Part shown: piece by piece, positions 25,134 through 33,358 of the stretch | How the letters are laid out: each line of letters begins with the position of its first letter | Numbering within the stretch: the stretch's first letter is position 1 | From: Synechococcus lacustris str. Tous | Lineage (GTDB): Bacteria > Cyanobacteriota > Cyanobacteriia > PCC-6307 > Cyanobiaceae | Length of the DNA stretch: 44,375 nucleotides | NCBI RefSeq assembly: GCF_003011125.1 | Contig: NZ_PXVC01000013.1 | Coordinates: 1 to 44,375, forward strand | Direction: 5' to 3' | Notes under the pieces: generated by a model | Told to the model about the DNA's origin: nothing | What the model saw: the letters and a program-made list of their open reading frames with translations, nothing else | The model's database searches: none | Program-made: the position numbers and the translations under genes

Positions 25134-26399
25134 TTAATTCAAATCCTTTGATGGATCAAATGCTCCCCGCGCCTCCCTTTCATGCCAAGGGGCCACAAAG
25201 GCGAGCAAAATAAAAGCAGGGATTGAAGCCGCTGCACTGAGTAGAAAGAATTCCGACCAACCCAACCTTTCCGCCAGCAATCCAGCAGGTGCCGATAGTA
25301 GTGAACGGCTTAGGGCGTAAATACCGGATAGAAGCGCGTATTGGGTTGCTGAATAGCGGGGATTACATAGGCTCATTAATAGGGCTACAAATACGGCACC
25401 AACCATTCCACCGCCAATATTTTCAAAACCAGCAGCGAGCATAAGAGCGAAAATCCCCCCCTTGAATTGTGCGATTGCCCAATAACTTAAATTTCCTGTT
25501 GCCCCCACCAAACTAAAAATCCATAGGGATCGATTCATGCCCAGATAACTAAATAAAACACCACCTAATATCGTTCCCAGCATCGTTGCTCCAATTCCCC
25601 ATGCCCCCTGCACTAATCCAATTGTTGCTTCATCAAACCCATTGAGGCTTAGGAAGGGAATTGCCATTGCATTTAGCAATCCATCCGGCCAGCGGTAAAA
25701 CAACACCAGCAGCAGCAACACCGGCGCTTTGCTAGAGCCGCTTCTTTTTAAAAATTCCCTGGCTGGGCCAAGCACCGCTTGGCGCAAGCTCACAACCGGT
25801 TGGCTTAGGGGCGGAATACTTGGGGCATTAATAGTGAATGGCACCACCAAAAGCATTAGGCCAGCTGCAGCGGCAAAGGCCGCAGGCCAGCCATAGGTGC
25901 CCGCCAATAAAAAACCACCAGAACTGATCACTAAGCCGGCAGCTCGATAACCAAGGGAGGCACTTGCCGCTCCAGCGCCCCGCTCCTCCTCTGCTAATAA
26001 ATCGGTGCGATAGGCATCAATAACGATGTCTTGGCTGGCGCTACAAATTGCCAGGATTAAGGCAATTAAGCCAATGGCAGTTAGGGCGCCGGGGTTAGTG
26101 CTGGGTTGCAGCAGTGCCATCGATGCAATTACCAGCACCAGCAGTAATTGCATTAAAAGGATCCAACCCCTACGGCGATCGGGCCAGGGAATGGGCCAGC
26201 GGTCTAATAAGGGGGCCCAAAACAGCTTCAAGGTGTATGGCAATTCCGCCAGGGGCAATAGGCCAATCAATGGCAGCGGAATATTGCTGGCGGTTAGCCA
26301 GCCCTGAAGTAATTTGCTGCCCACCATGTAGGGAGCGCCGCTGGCTACCCCTTCCATCCCCACCGTGATGATCCGCCTGCTGCGGGCGCGATTGTTCAT
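25134..26399 (-). CDS. MFS transporter, AmpG-like
   Basis: A 421-residue 12-helix permease. The N-terminus GMEGVASGAPYMVGSKLLQGWL and LPYTLKLFWAPLLDRW fit the AmpG/PAT-type subfamily of the major facilitator superfamily. AmpG imports anhydro-muropeptides for peptidoglycan recycling; in cyanobacteria the substrate is not established. It is convergent with rlmN, with only 2 bases between them, and divergent from the 41-residue membrane protein gene. Confidence 0.85.
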   Translation of the reverse strand: MNNRARSRRIITVGMEGVASGAPYMVGSKLLQGWLTASNIPLPLIGLLPLAELPYTLKLFWAPLLDRWPIPWPDRRRGWILLMQLLLVLVIASMALLQPSTNPGALTAIGLIALILAICSASQDIVIDAYRTDLLAEEERGAGAASASLGYRAAGLVISSGGFLLAGTYGWPAAFAAAAGLMLLVVPFTINAPSIPPLSQPVVSLRQAVLGPAREFLKRSGSSKAPVLLLLVLFYRWPDGLLNAMAIPFLSLNGFDEATIGLVQGAWGIGATMLGTILGGVLFSYLGMNRSLWIFSLVGATGNLSYWAIAQFKGGIFALMLAAGFENIGGGMVGAVFVALLMSLCNPRYSATQYALLSGIYALSRSLLSAPAGLLAERLGWSEFFLLSAAASIPAFILLAFVAPWHEREARGAFDPSKDLN

Positions 26400-26462
26400 G
26401 GGGAGTTACACCAGGGGCAGCGAAGAGGCAACAATAGGGATGTGCTGTTCCGCTGGAAATTA

Positions 26463-26588
26463 ATGGCGTTTTTTAGATCCAAGCTGCTGCCAGCCCTCAT
26501 AGTGCTGCTATTTTCCGCTGCCCTATTTGCCGTGAGTGCTCGCATTTGGTTGCCTGGTGATATGGCTGCTCCGGCGCCTTTGGGTTGA
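26463..26588 (+). CDS. 41-residue single-helix membrane protein
   Basis: A short frame from ATG 26463 to TGA 26588. Residues 8-28 (LLPALIVLLFSAALFAVSARI) form one membrane helix after a basic N-terminus (FRSK), followed by a short Pro/Ala-rich tail. I do not recognise the family. It ends 5 bases before the ATG of the HEAT-repeat gene and is spaced as the first gene of that operon, which is the main argument that it is real. Confidence 0.5.
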   Translation: MAFFRSKLLPALIVLLFSAALFAVSARIWLPGDMAAPAPLG

Positions 26589-26593
26589 GTTCC

Positions 26594-27364
26594 ATGACCA
26601 ACCACGATGAATTAACCCTGGAACTTGCCCTATTAGAGGAGGAATTGGAGGCGGAGGCGGCCCAAGACCCCCTAGATCTGATCAGCGAACTATCGGATCA
26701 AACCCAAGACATAGCCGCACAAAGGGAACTGGTAGATCAGGCCCTGGTTGAACTGCAAGGCAACCATGAGCAGCAATTGCAAGGGTTGAAGTTTTTTTGT
26801 GAGCACCGTGATCCCCGTGCGCTGCCGTTGCTGCTGCCGTTGCTCGATAGCAGCTGCCCAATTCTGCGGATGAGCGCCGTTTATGCCCTTGGACGTAATC
26901 CCCATCCCGAGGCTCTACCGCTATTGCTGCCAAAATTGCAACAAGACAGCAACGGCTTTGTGCGTAAAGCCCTGGCTTGGACCCTCGGAAACTACCCAAG
27001 TTTTGAGGTGATTCCAGCCCTGCTAAAGGCCCTGGGCAGCGATATCGCAGCGGTGCGCCTTTGGGCCACGAGTTCGCTTGTAGATAGCAGCTTGAACAAC
27101 TCAAATCAGCGGGAAGCGGTGGCGCAACAACTGCTTTTAAGCCTGCGCATCGATTCGGAACCAGCTGTGCGCAGCAATAGCGCTTGGGGTTTAGGGAGGC
27201 TTCACGCCTATTTGGAGCCTGATTTGGCCTTGTCCCTAGGGGAAGCTCTTGTGGCTGCTTGCATCGATGATGCTGATTCAGGGGTGCGGGATGATGCCCG
27301 CAATGCCCTAGAGCAACTGCAAAATCCAGCCCTGCTTTCCCGTTTACAAAACGACTGGGCTTAA
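26594..27364 (+). CDS. HEAT-repeat protein
   Basis: A 256-residue protein of repeated alpha-helical pairs. An acidic N-terminus is followed from about residue 65 by HEAT/PBS-lyase-like repeats (LPLLLPLLDSSCPILRMSAVYALGR, then FVRKALAWTLGNY, AVRLWATSSLVD, AVRSNSAWGLGR, GVRDDARNALEQL). Such proteins are binding scaffolds; some relatives act on phycobilin attachment or phycobilisome turnover, but no lyase role can be claimed here. ATG 26594 is preferred over the TTG at 26585, which overlaps the upstream gene. Confidence 0.85.
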   Translation: MTNHDELTLELALLEEELEAEAAQDPLDLISELSDQTQDIAAQRELVDQALVELQGNHEQQLQGLKFFCEHRDPRALPLLLPLLDSSCPILRMSAVYALGRNPHPEALPLLLPKLQQDSNGFVRKALAWTLGNYPSFEVIPALLKALGSDIAAVRLWATSSLVDSSLNNSNQREAVAQQLLLSLRIDSEPAVRSNSAWGLGRLHAYLEPDLALSLGEALVAACIDDADSGVRDDARNALEQLQNPALLSRLQNDWA

Positions 27365-27412
27365 CGCAGCTGGCAAGTAAAACTAAGTAAACTGATTCAA
27401 ATCGGTTCTGCC

Positions 27413-27631
27413 GTGCCCCAGCAAACCATCCGCTTCTGTATTCGCCCAAATGGCGTAGTGGAGGAGCTTGTTGAGGGGGTTCAAGGTGAGGGTTGTTTAG
27501 AGCTCACTAGATCGATTGAAGCCAAGTTGGGCACCGTTCAGCGCTGCACCCCCACCACTAACCACTACCAAACCGCCCCTGCGGAAATCCACCAAAATCA
27601 AGCCAGCAATGTCTCACTTCAGCACGATTAA
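27413..27631 (+). CDS. DUF2997 protein
   Basis: A 72-residue protein matching the DUF2997 family (QQTIRFCIRPNGVVEELVEGV and GCLELTRSIEAKLGTV). DUF2997 genes are typically found immediately before ycf35 (DUF1257), as here, and overlap it: ycf35 starts at 27609 inside this gene. Function is unknown. GTG start at 27413. Confidence 0.88.
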   Translation: MPQQTIRFCIRPNGVVEELVEGVQGEGCLELTRSIEAKLGTVQRCTPTTNHYQTAPAEIHQNQASNVSLQHD

Positions 27632-28001
27632 AACTGAATTGCGCGATCCTGTCGCCCTGGTGGCAGCCCTCAAGGATCTAGGCCAAACACCAAGTGAAGC
27701 GGCCCAATTACTGCGCGGTTATCAAGGCCAAACCCAAGAGGCAGATCTATGTTGTCCCCAGGCTGATGGTGGCGACATTGGTTTTCGCTGGAATAGCAGT
27801 GAAGGCCGTTATGAATTGGTAACTGACCTCGATCTATGGCGTTTACCAATACCCATTGAAAGGTTTATGTCGCAACTAACCCAGCGTTATGCCTTGCAGA
27901 GCATCCTCAATAGCGCTTCCGCTGAGGGTTTTGTTGTGGGAGAACAACAGTTAAGTGCCGATGGCAGCATCGAGCTGGTAGTTACCCGCTGGCAGGGTTG
28001 A
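27609..28001 (+). CDS. ycf35: Ycf35 / DUF1257 protein
   Basis: A 130-residue protein beginning MSHFSTIKTELRDPVALVAALKD, the family's usual start, so ATG 27609 was chosen over upstream in-frame codons. The middle DIGFRWNSSEGRYELVTDLDLW and the end YALQSILNSASAEGFVV are characteristic. Ycf35 is conserved in cyanobacteria and red-lineage plastids with no established biochemical function. It overlaps DUF2997 by 23 bases and is followed after 16 bases by a ferredoxin, a conserved arrangement hinting at a redox or photosynthesis-related role. Confidence 0.92.
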   Translation: MSHFSTIKTELRDPVALVAALKDLGQTPSEAAQLLRGYQGQTQEADLCCPQADGGDIGFRWNSSEGRYELVTDLDLWRLPIPIERFMSQLTQRYALQSILNSASAEGFVVGEQQLSADGSIELVVTRWQG

Positions 28002-28017
28002 AAGCCCCCTGGTTGCT

Positions 28018-28350
28018 TTGAAAATCGACCCTTCAATTGCCTTTGCAGCGCCGCCACTGGCGGCTCCTGGCCAAGGAAATACAGGTAAAGAACCCCTGCT
28101 GGGGGGCAGCTTGCGCCAGGAGGCGATTTGGGTTGATGAAGAGGTTTGTATTGGTTGTAGGTATTGCGCCCATGTGGCATGTAATACCTTTTTGGTGGAG
28201 CCAAATCAGGGCAGATCGCGGGTAATACGTCAAAACGGCGACAGCCTTGAACGGGTTCAGGAGGCCATCGATACCTGCCCGGTTGATTGCATCCATTGGC
28301 TGCCATTTGAGCAACTGCCCTCAGCTGAATCCTCCCCCAGCGGAGCTTGA
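28018..28350 (+). CDS. 4Fe-4S ferredoxin-like protein
   Basis: A 110-residue protein with one cluster-binding unit: C-x2-C-x2-C-x4-C in CIGCRYCAHVAC (about residues 44-55), and CPVDC near residue 91. The pattern fits a single 4Fe-4S (or 3Fe-4S) cluster with one extra Cys. The N-terminal 35 residues are Pro/Gly/Ala-rich. It is a likely electron carrier serving the adjacent Ycf35/DUF2997 proteins or the aldo/keto reductase, which begins directly after it. TTG start at 28018. Confidence 0.88.
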   Translation: MKIDPSIAFAAPPLAAPGQGNTGKEPLLGGSLRQEAIWVDEEVCIGCRYCAHVACNTFLVEPNQGRSRVIRQNGDSLERVQEAIDTCPVDCIHWLPFEQLPSAESSPSGA

Positions 28351-28351
28351 T

Positions 28352-29569
28352 TTGGCCTTTGTTCCCTGCCGTCGTTTTGGCAGAACTGAATTACAGATGC
28401 CCCTGTTAAGCCTTGGTGGCATGCGCTTTCAGCAAAGCTGGAGCGATCTTCCAGCGGAAGAAATAACAGTTGAAAGCCAGGTAAATCTGGAATCGATCTT
28501 GAAGGCAGCCATTGGGGCTGGCATGCATCACATTGAAACAGCGCGTTTTTATGGCAGCTCAGAATTGCAGCTGGGCAAATTACTAGCTACACATCCAGAT
28601 CCAAAACGGATTCTGCAAACCAAAATTGCGCCCTATGCAAATAGCAAAGAATTTGAATCAATGCTGGAGCGCAGCTTTGAATTATTGCAAGTGCAACGGC
28701 TTGATCTCCTAACTTTACACGGAATTAATCTTCCCGAACATTTAGAGCAATGCTTGCGGCCAGGGGGCTGCTTAGAGATAGTTAAGCGCTGGCAAAGTGA
28801 TGGCTGCATCGGCCATGTGGGCTTTTCCACCCATGGGCCGCTAGCTTTAATTGAGGCGGCGATTAACAGTGGCTCTTTTGATTACGTTAATATCCATTGG
28901 TATTATATTCGCCAAGATAATAGCCCCGCCTTAAGTGCAGCGATTGATCAAGATATGGGTGTTTTTATAATTAGTCCCACCGATAAAGGCGGCCATCTTC
29001 ATTCACCTTCTGAGCGATTAAAGCAGCTCTGTGAGCCATTGCATCCGATTGTATTTAACGATCTGTTTTGTTTAAGTGATCCGCGGGTGCACACCATCAG
29101 CGTTGGTGCTGCCACTGCTGCAGATTTGGATTTACATCTGCAGGCAGTGGGCCTGCTTCCCAAGGCCGAAGAATTATTGCCACTGATATCAGCTCGATTG
29201 CAAGCTGCCCTGCAGCAAAAGTTGGGTGATGCCTGGCTTAACAGCTGGCAGCAGGGGTTGCCCCCATGGCAAGCCACCCCAGGGGAGATCAATTTACCGA
29301 TCCTTTTGTGGCTCCATAACCTGCTGGAGGGATGGGATCTGCAGAGCTACGCCAAAGCTAGATATGGCCTTTTGGGCCAAGCCAACCATTGGTTCCCAGG
29401 TTGTAATGCCGATTTTTTCGAGGCGCCAGCCGGCAGTGAAGGGGCAGTAAGCGAAGCGGAATTACTGGCGGCACTGGCTGAAAGCCCCTGGCGGGCAGAG
29501 ATTCCAGCAATTTTGAGGCACCTAAAACAAGCCCTTGGCGGCAGCGTTTTACAACGACTTGGCTCCTAG
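28352..29569 (+). CDS. Aldo/keto reductase family oxidoreductase
   Basis: A 405-residue protein when started at TTG 28352, one base after the ferredoxin stop. The (beta/alpha)8 barrel begins CRRFGRTELQMPLLSLGG and carries HHIETARFYGSSELQLG with the Tyr of the catalytic tetrad, KIAPY with the Lys, and LLTLHG with a His. The C-terminal 100 residues (after about 310) form a helical domain with HWFPG, in the place where relatives carry a Cys-rich 4Fe-4S domain; here the cysteines are absent. It probably reduces an aldehyde or ketone, with a nicotinamide or ferredoxin donor. The longer upstream frame runs inside the ferredoxin gene and was not used. Confidence 0.88.
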   Translation: MAFVPCRRFGRTELQMPLLSLGGMRFQQSWSDLPAEEITVESQVNLESILKAAIGAGMHHIETARFYGSSELQLGKLLATHPDPKRILQTKIAPYANSKEFESMLERSFELLQVQRLDLLTLHGINLPEHLEQCLRPGGCLEIVKRWQSDGCIGHVGFSTHGPLALIEAAINSGSFDYVNIHWYYIRQDNSPALSAAIDQDMGVFIISPTDKGGHLHSPSERLKQLCEPLHPIVFNDLFCLSDPRVHTISVGAATAADLDLHLQAVGLLPKAEELLPLISARLQAALQQKLGDAWLNSWQQGLPPWQATPGEINLPILLWLHNLLEGWDLQSYAKARYGLLGQANHWFPGCNADFFEAPAGSEGAVSEAELLAALAESPWRAEIPAILRHLKQALGGSVLQRLGS

Positions 29570-30309
29570 GGAGCCGGGCGCAGAGGTTGTTTTGCTGGGA
29601 TTCCAACGGCCCTTGGATAGGTAGTTGGGCATGCCGCTACAGGGGTAAGTGGAATTACATGCCGTTGACCTTTGCCCTCTGGAAGTTCAATGGCCCGTGG
29701 TTCCCCAGCTTCTGCCTTGAGCTGGCGTGCAATTTCAATCAATTCGGCTTGATTCGCGGCGCTCCATTGGCCTCGATAAAGCAGGGCAGTGCCGTTAGGA
29801 GCGAGCAGCGGCACCAGGTATTCAGCAACCACAGCAGCTGGGGCCACAGCGCGAGCTACCGCCAATTGAAATTGGCCCCTGCAGCTGCGTTCGCGTCCAC
29901 TTTTTTCGGCCCGCTCGCAACGCAAGCTAAGCCTTTCGCCTAGCCCAAGCTCCTTGGCCATGGCGCCCACGGCCTCAAGTTTGCGACCCACGGAATCCAC
30001 CAGGGTTAACTGGGCATTGGGCAGGGCAATAGCGATGGCAAGCCCTGGAAAACCGCCGCCAGTGCCCACATCAACCACCGAAAATTTCTGAGCGCAGGTA
30101 GCGCCGCTTAGCTCACCTGTTAACCAGGGCTGAAGCGGCCAAAGGCTGTCGAATACTTGACCAATCCAATAGTCGGGCCCCTCCACCAACCTGGTGAGAT
30201 TTAGTTGTTGGTTCCAATGGCGCAACAACAGCTGCAGCTCCTGCAGTTGTTGCAGCTGTTGGCTGTTGGGCTGCCAAGCCAGCAGGTCCCAGGGGAAATC
30301 GTTGCTCAG
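29566..30309 (-). CDS. rsmG: 16S rRNA (guanine527-N7)-methyltransferase RsmG
   Basis: RsmG (GidB) with its SAM-binding motif VVDVGTGGGFPGLAIAIA and downstream TLVDSVGRKLEAVGAMAKELGL. The conserved N-terminal part reads LRHWNQQLNLTRLV. It methylates N7 of G527 in 16S rRNA. The start is uncertain: no ATG, GTG or TTG lies in frame between 30471 and codons inside the conserved domain. The 30471 start would add 54 residues antisense to the J-domain gene. I therefore place the start near the CTG at 30309 (about 247 residues, the family length), which would be a non-standard start. Confidence 0.9.
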   Translation of the reverse strand: MSNDFPWDLLAWQPNSQQLQQLQELQLLLRHWNQQLNLTRLVEGPDYWIGQVFDSLWPLQPWLTGELSGATCAQKFSVVDVGTGGGFPGLAIAIALPNAQLTLVDSVGRKLEAVGAMAKELGLGERLSLRCERAEKSGRERSCRGQFQLAVARAVAPAAVVAEYLVPLLAPNGTALLYRGQWSAANQAELIEIARQLKAEAGEPRAIELPEGKGQRHVIPLTPVAACPTTYPRAVGIPAKQPLRPAP

Positions 30310-30360
30310 GGCAGGGCAAGTAGGTTTCCCTAGGATCGCAAGCCATAGAGCCCGATCGGC

Positions 30361-30744
30361 TTGGTTAACTCCAGCACCACTGCCAATCTTTATGAGCGCC
30401 TTGGTGTGGAGGCAGGGGCAAGCCCTGAAGAATTGAGGGCGGCATTCCGGCGGCTTAGCAAACGCTTCCACCCGGATACCACCGAATTAGAACCCGCTGA
30501 GGCGAGTGTGCAATTTTGCGCTTTGCAGGAGGCCATAGAGGTTTTGGGTGATCCAGAATTAAGGCGTAAATATGATCTTGTTATAAATAATTCAACCTCG
30601 CCTACTCCCGCCAGCCAAGAAATATTGCTACCGGAGCGGCGGCCACTCTCTGGTGGCGAATGGTTTGCCCTGTTGCTGTTGGCGGGGGCGCTTATTTTTA
30701 GTTTGATTATTGGTGTGGGCCTGGCATACCTAAGAAGTAATTAA
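30361..30744 (+). CDS. J-domain protein with C-terminal membrane helix
   Basis: A 127-residue protein. The J domain occupies about residues 10-70 with LYERLGVEAGASPEELRAAF and the HPD motif in RFHPDT, which stimulates Hsp70 ATPase. A single membrane helix lies at about 102-122 (LLLLAGALIFSLIIGVGLAYL), so it recruits DnaK to a membrane. There is no Gly/Phe or zinc-finger region, so it is a type III J protein. TTG start at 30361. Its stop overlaps the end of fumC by 4 bases. Confidence 0.9.
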   Translation: MVNSSTTANLYERLGVEAGASPEELRAAFRRLSKRFHPDTTELEPAEASVQFCALQEAIEVLGDPELRRKYDLVINNSTSPTPASQEILLPERRPLSGGEWFALLLLAGALIFSLIIGVGLAYLRSN

Positions 30745-32150
30745 TCTTGAATAGAGGTCATCTTTTTAGGGTTAACGCTGTGGTCGAAGGCTTCTGCGCT
30801 GATGGCATCAAGGGCGATGGCTGCCTCCCGCAAGCTAAGCCCTTCCCTATGGGCATGTTGGGCGATTTTTGCTGCCTTGTCGTAGCCGATCACAGGAGCT
30901 AAAGCCGTTACTAACATTAGCGATTGATCGCGAAAATGTTCTATTTTACTGATATTTAATTCCATTCCCTCCACCAGGTGCACCCGCAGAGAGTAACAAC
31001 AGTTGCTAAGTAATTCGCCGCAGCGAATTAAATTAAGCGCTAATAATGGCTTGTATACATTCATTTGTAGGTGGCCGCCACTGCCACCGATAGCCACTGC
31101 TTGATCAAGGCCCATCACTTGGGCTGTGGCCATTGCTACGGCTTCGCATTGGGTGGGATTTACTTTTCCCGGCATGATCGAACTGCCGGGTTCATTGGCT
31201 GGCAGCAGCAGTTCCCCCAGGCCGGCCCTAGGTCCGCAGGCTAAAAGGCGAATGTCATTAACGATCTTGTGTAAAGCCCCCGCCAAAAGCCTGAGCCGGG
31301 TCATTTGCTGAACCAGGCCATCGTGGCTGCCCATTAGGGCAAAGCGATTACCACTGCACTGCCAGCTAACCCCCTCCCATTCGCTAAGTAATTGGCAGGT
31401 GGCTTCTGCGAAACCAGCTTTTGCACCTAAACCAGTGCCAACGGCAGTGCCGCCTAGGGGGATTTGGCGCAGCTCTTCAAATCCAGCTTCAATTCTTGCG
31501 GCAGCGCTGCGCAATTGGGCCGCCCAACCGCTGATTTCTTGGCCAAAAGTAAGTGGTACTGCATCTTGCAGATGGGTGCGGCCGATCTTCACCACATCGC
31601 TCCAAGCGCTTGCCTTTGCTTCAAAACTGGCAGCTAGATCCCCTATGGCCGGCAAAAGTTGGAGCCTCTGCTGGCGCTCGCTAGCGATGTGGATCCCACT
31701 GGGAAATACATCGTTAGTGCTTTGGCCTTTGTTCACATGGTCGTTTGGATGCACGCAGCTTTTACTGCCAAGGGGTTGCCCTGCTAATTCGCAGGCGCGA
31801 TTGGCGATTACCTCATTCAGGTTCATGTTTGTTTGAGTGCCGCTACCGCTCTGCCAAGTGGAGAGGGGAAATTCTTGATCCCACCGGCCCTGCTCCACCT
31901 CCATGGCGGCCAGGCTGATCCAGTTGCAGCGCTCGCCATCTAGGAGCCCCAGCTGGGAATTAGCAGCAGCAGCGGCCCTTTTTATGCGGGCGATTGCATG
32001 GATTAATGGCAGGGGCATCGGATCTTGCCCAAGCTGAAACATCAACCTCGCCCGTTCGGTTTGGGCACCCCAATAGCGCTCAGCGGGCACCTGCACCTGG
32101 CCAAGGCTGTCTGCTTCGAGGCGCCAAGGGCTTGAGGAGTGATCAGTCAT
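30741..32150 (-). CDS. fumC: Class II fumarate hydratase
   Basis: A 469-residue class II fumarase, converting fumarate and malate. Visible are SGTQTNMNLNEVIANRA, HPNDHVNKGQSTNDVFPS, GRTHLQDAVPLTFGQE and the superfamily signature SSIMPGKVNPTQCEA with the catalytic Ser loop. Length is normal. It is divergent from the oxidase operon with about 78 bases between start codons and convergent with the J-domain gene. Confidence 0.97.
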   Translation of the reverse strand: MTDHSSSPWRLEADSLGQVQVPAERYWGAQTERARLMFQLGQDPMPLPLIHAIARIKRAAAAANSQLGLLDGERCNWISLAAMEVEQGRWDQEFPLSTWQSGSGTQTNMNLNEVIANRACELAGQPLGSKSCVHPNDHVNKGQSTNDVFPSGIHIASERQQRLQLLPAIGDLAASFEAKASAWSDVVKIGRTHLQDAVPLTFGQEISGWAAQLRSAAARIEAGFEELRQIPLGGTAVGTGLGAKAGFAEATCQLLSEWEGVSWQCSGNRFALMGSHDGLVQQMTRLRLLAGALHKIVNDIRLLACGPRAGLGELLLPANEPGSSIMPGKVNPTQCEAVAMATAQVMGLDQAVAIGGSGGHLQMNVYKPLLALNLIRCGELLSNCCYSLRVHLVEGMELNISKIEHFRDQSLMLVTALAPVIGYDKAAKIAQHAHREGLSLREAAIALDAISAEAFDHSVNPKKMTSIQD

Positions 32151-32228
32151 GAAGGAATAGGGGAGAAATGGGCACCCTTAATCCATGGGCGCTAGCAATA
32201 AAGGCAAAGCTAGCTCTTGGGTTTGCTA

Positions 32229-32729
32229 ATGCTTGAGCATCTGCTTCCCCCCCTCAACGACCACAACCTGCCTTGGATGGACACTATTCATCCAATAGTT
32301 GTGCACTTCGTTATTGCGATGGCATTGATTTCAGTGCTGTTTGATTTTATCGGTGTGGTTACAGGTAGGCGGGCTTTGTTTGAAGTGAGTTGGTGGAATC
32401 TGTTATTTGCCACCAGCGCCATCTTTGTGGCGATCATGTTTGGCCAGGTGGAGGCCGGCTTGGCCAACCCCTATGGTGATGCGCGCAACATTTTAAATAT
32501 CCATAGCACCATAGGCTGGTCTTTGGCGGGGGTTCTATCTGTGCTTACCGGCTGGCGCTATGTATTGAGAGCCAAGGATCCGCTCAGCTTGCCGCTGGTC
32601 TTCCTTGGCGCTGATTCTTTATTGGCTGCTTTGGTGGTTGTGCAGGTTTTCCTTGGCGATAAATTGATATGGGTATATGGGCTACACACGGTGAAGGTGG
32701 TGGAAGCAATGCGGGCGGGGTTGGTGTAA
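32229..32729 (+). CDS. DUF2231 membrane protein, first of a pair
   Basis: A 166-residue membrane protein with four hydrophobic segments. The DUF2231 signature is DTIHPIVVHFVIAMA near the N-terminus, with two His. Later His residues sit in NIHSTIGW and YGLHTVK. The family is often next to respiratory oxidases and could bind haem through these His, but no function is proven. ATG 32229 was preferred over TTG 32217. Its stop overlaps the next start as TAATG. It is the first gene of the oxidase operon. Confidence 0.85.
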   Translation: MLEHLLPPLNDHNLPWMDTIHPIVVHFVIAMALISVLFDFIGVVTGRRALFEVSWWNLLFATSAIFVAIMFGQVEAGLANPYGDARNILNIHSTIGWSLAGVLSVLTGWRYVLRAKDPLSLPLVFLGADSLLAALVVVQVFLGDKLIWVYGLHTVKVVEAMRAGLV

Positions 32730-33358
32730 TGCAGTTTTTTAATGTGGTGCTGCCATCAGAAAGCCCCTTAAATCAAATTGCAGCCGGCCTAGGGCCCAAT
32801 GATCTGCCCTATAGCCTGCCGATTCACCCTAATTTAGTTCATCTAACCATTGGCTTATTTGTTATAGCCATTGCGTTCGACTTCGCAGGAGCTTTTTATC
32901 CTTTGGAGAAGCGTATTTTTCGCTTCTTGGCATTGCCGGTAACTAGGCCAGGTTTACATGATGTGGGTTGGTATAACCTCCTTGCTTGCGCAGTGATTAG
33001 TTTTTTTACAGTTACTGCTGGCTTTTATGAGATGCTCACGGCGGTGCCATTGGCAGGCGTTAAAAGTACCTTTGGCCTCGAAAGTTTTGTAACGATGACC
33101 TGGCATGGGGTTGGTGGGGTGCTGATTCTTTTGGTGATCGTACTGATGACTATTTGGAGAGGTTATCAACGCTTTGTTTGGCGCAAAGATATGGGTAGGC
33201 AGGTGCAATGGCCCTATTTATTTGCTGGGGTGGTGATGATGGGCGTTTTAGGGCTTCACGGCACCCTTGGTGCTCAGTTAGCTGCTGAGTTTGGCGTTCA
33301 CATAACCGCAGATCAGCTGCTGGCCGCTGGCGCTGATCTTAAGGAGGCACTGCCATGA
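32729..33358 (+). CDS. DUF2231 membrane protein, second of a pair
   Basis: A 209-residue relative of the preceding protein, with LPIHPNLVHLTIGLFVIAIAFD and MTWHGVGGVLILLVIVLM, and four predicted membrane helices. The longer frame upstream lies inside the first gene; the TAATG overlap at 32727-32731 fixes the start. Its TGA overlaps the ATG of the oxidase subunit II gene as ATGA. Tight coupling on both sides suggests a role as accessory subunit or assembly protein of the oxidase; this is inference. Confidence 0.85.
   Translation: MQFFNVVLPSESPLNQIAAGLGPNDLPYSLPIHPNLVHLTIGLFVIAIAFDFAGAFYPLEKRIFRFLALPVTRPGLHDVGWYNLLACAVISFFTVTAGFYEMLTAVPLAGVKSTFGLESFVTMTWHGVGGVLILLVIVLMTIWRGYQRFVWRKDMGRQVQWPYLFAGVVMMGVLGLHGTLGAQLAAEFGVHITADQLLAAGADLKEALP

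Noticed and set aside
26682-27449. 255-codon minus-strand frame
   Set aside because: It is antisense to the HEAT-repeat gene, whose repeats are well formed; the minus-strand translation is Cys/Arg/Gln-rich and without motifs.
31399-31836. 145-codon plus-strand frame inside fumC
   Set aside because: It is antisense to conserved fumarase motifs; a shadow frame.
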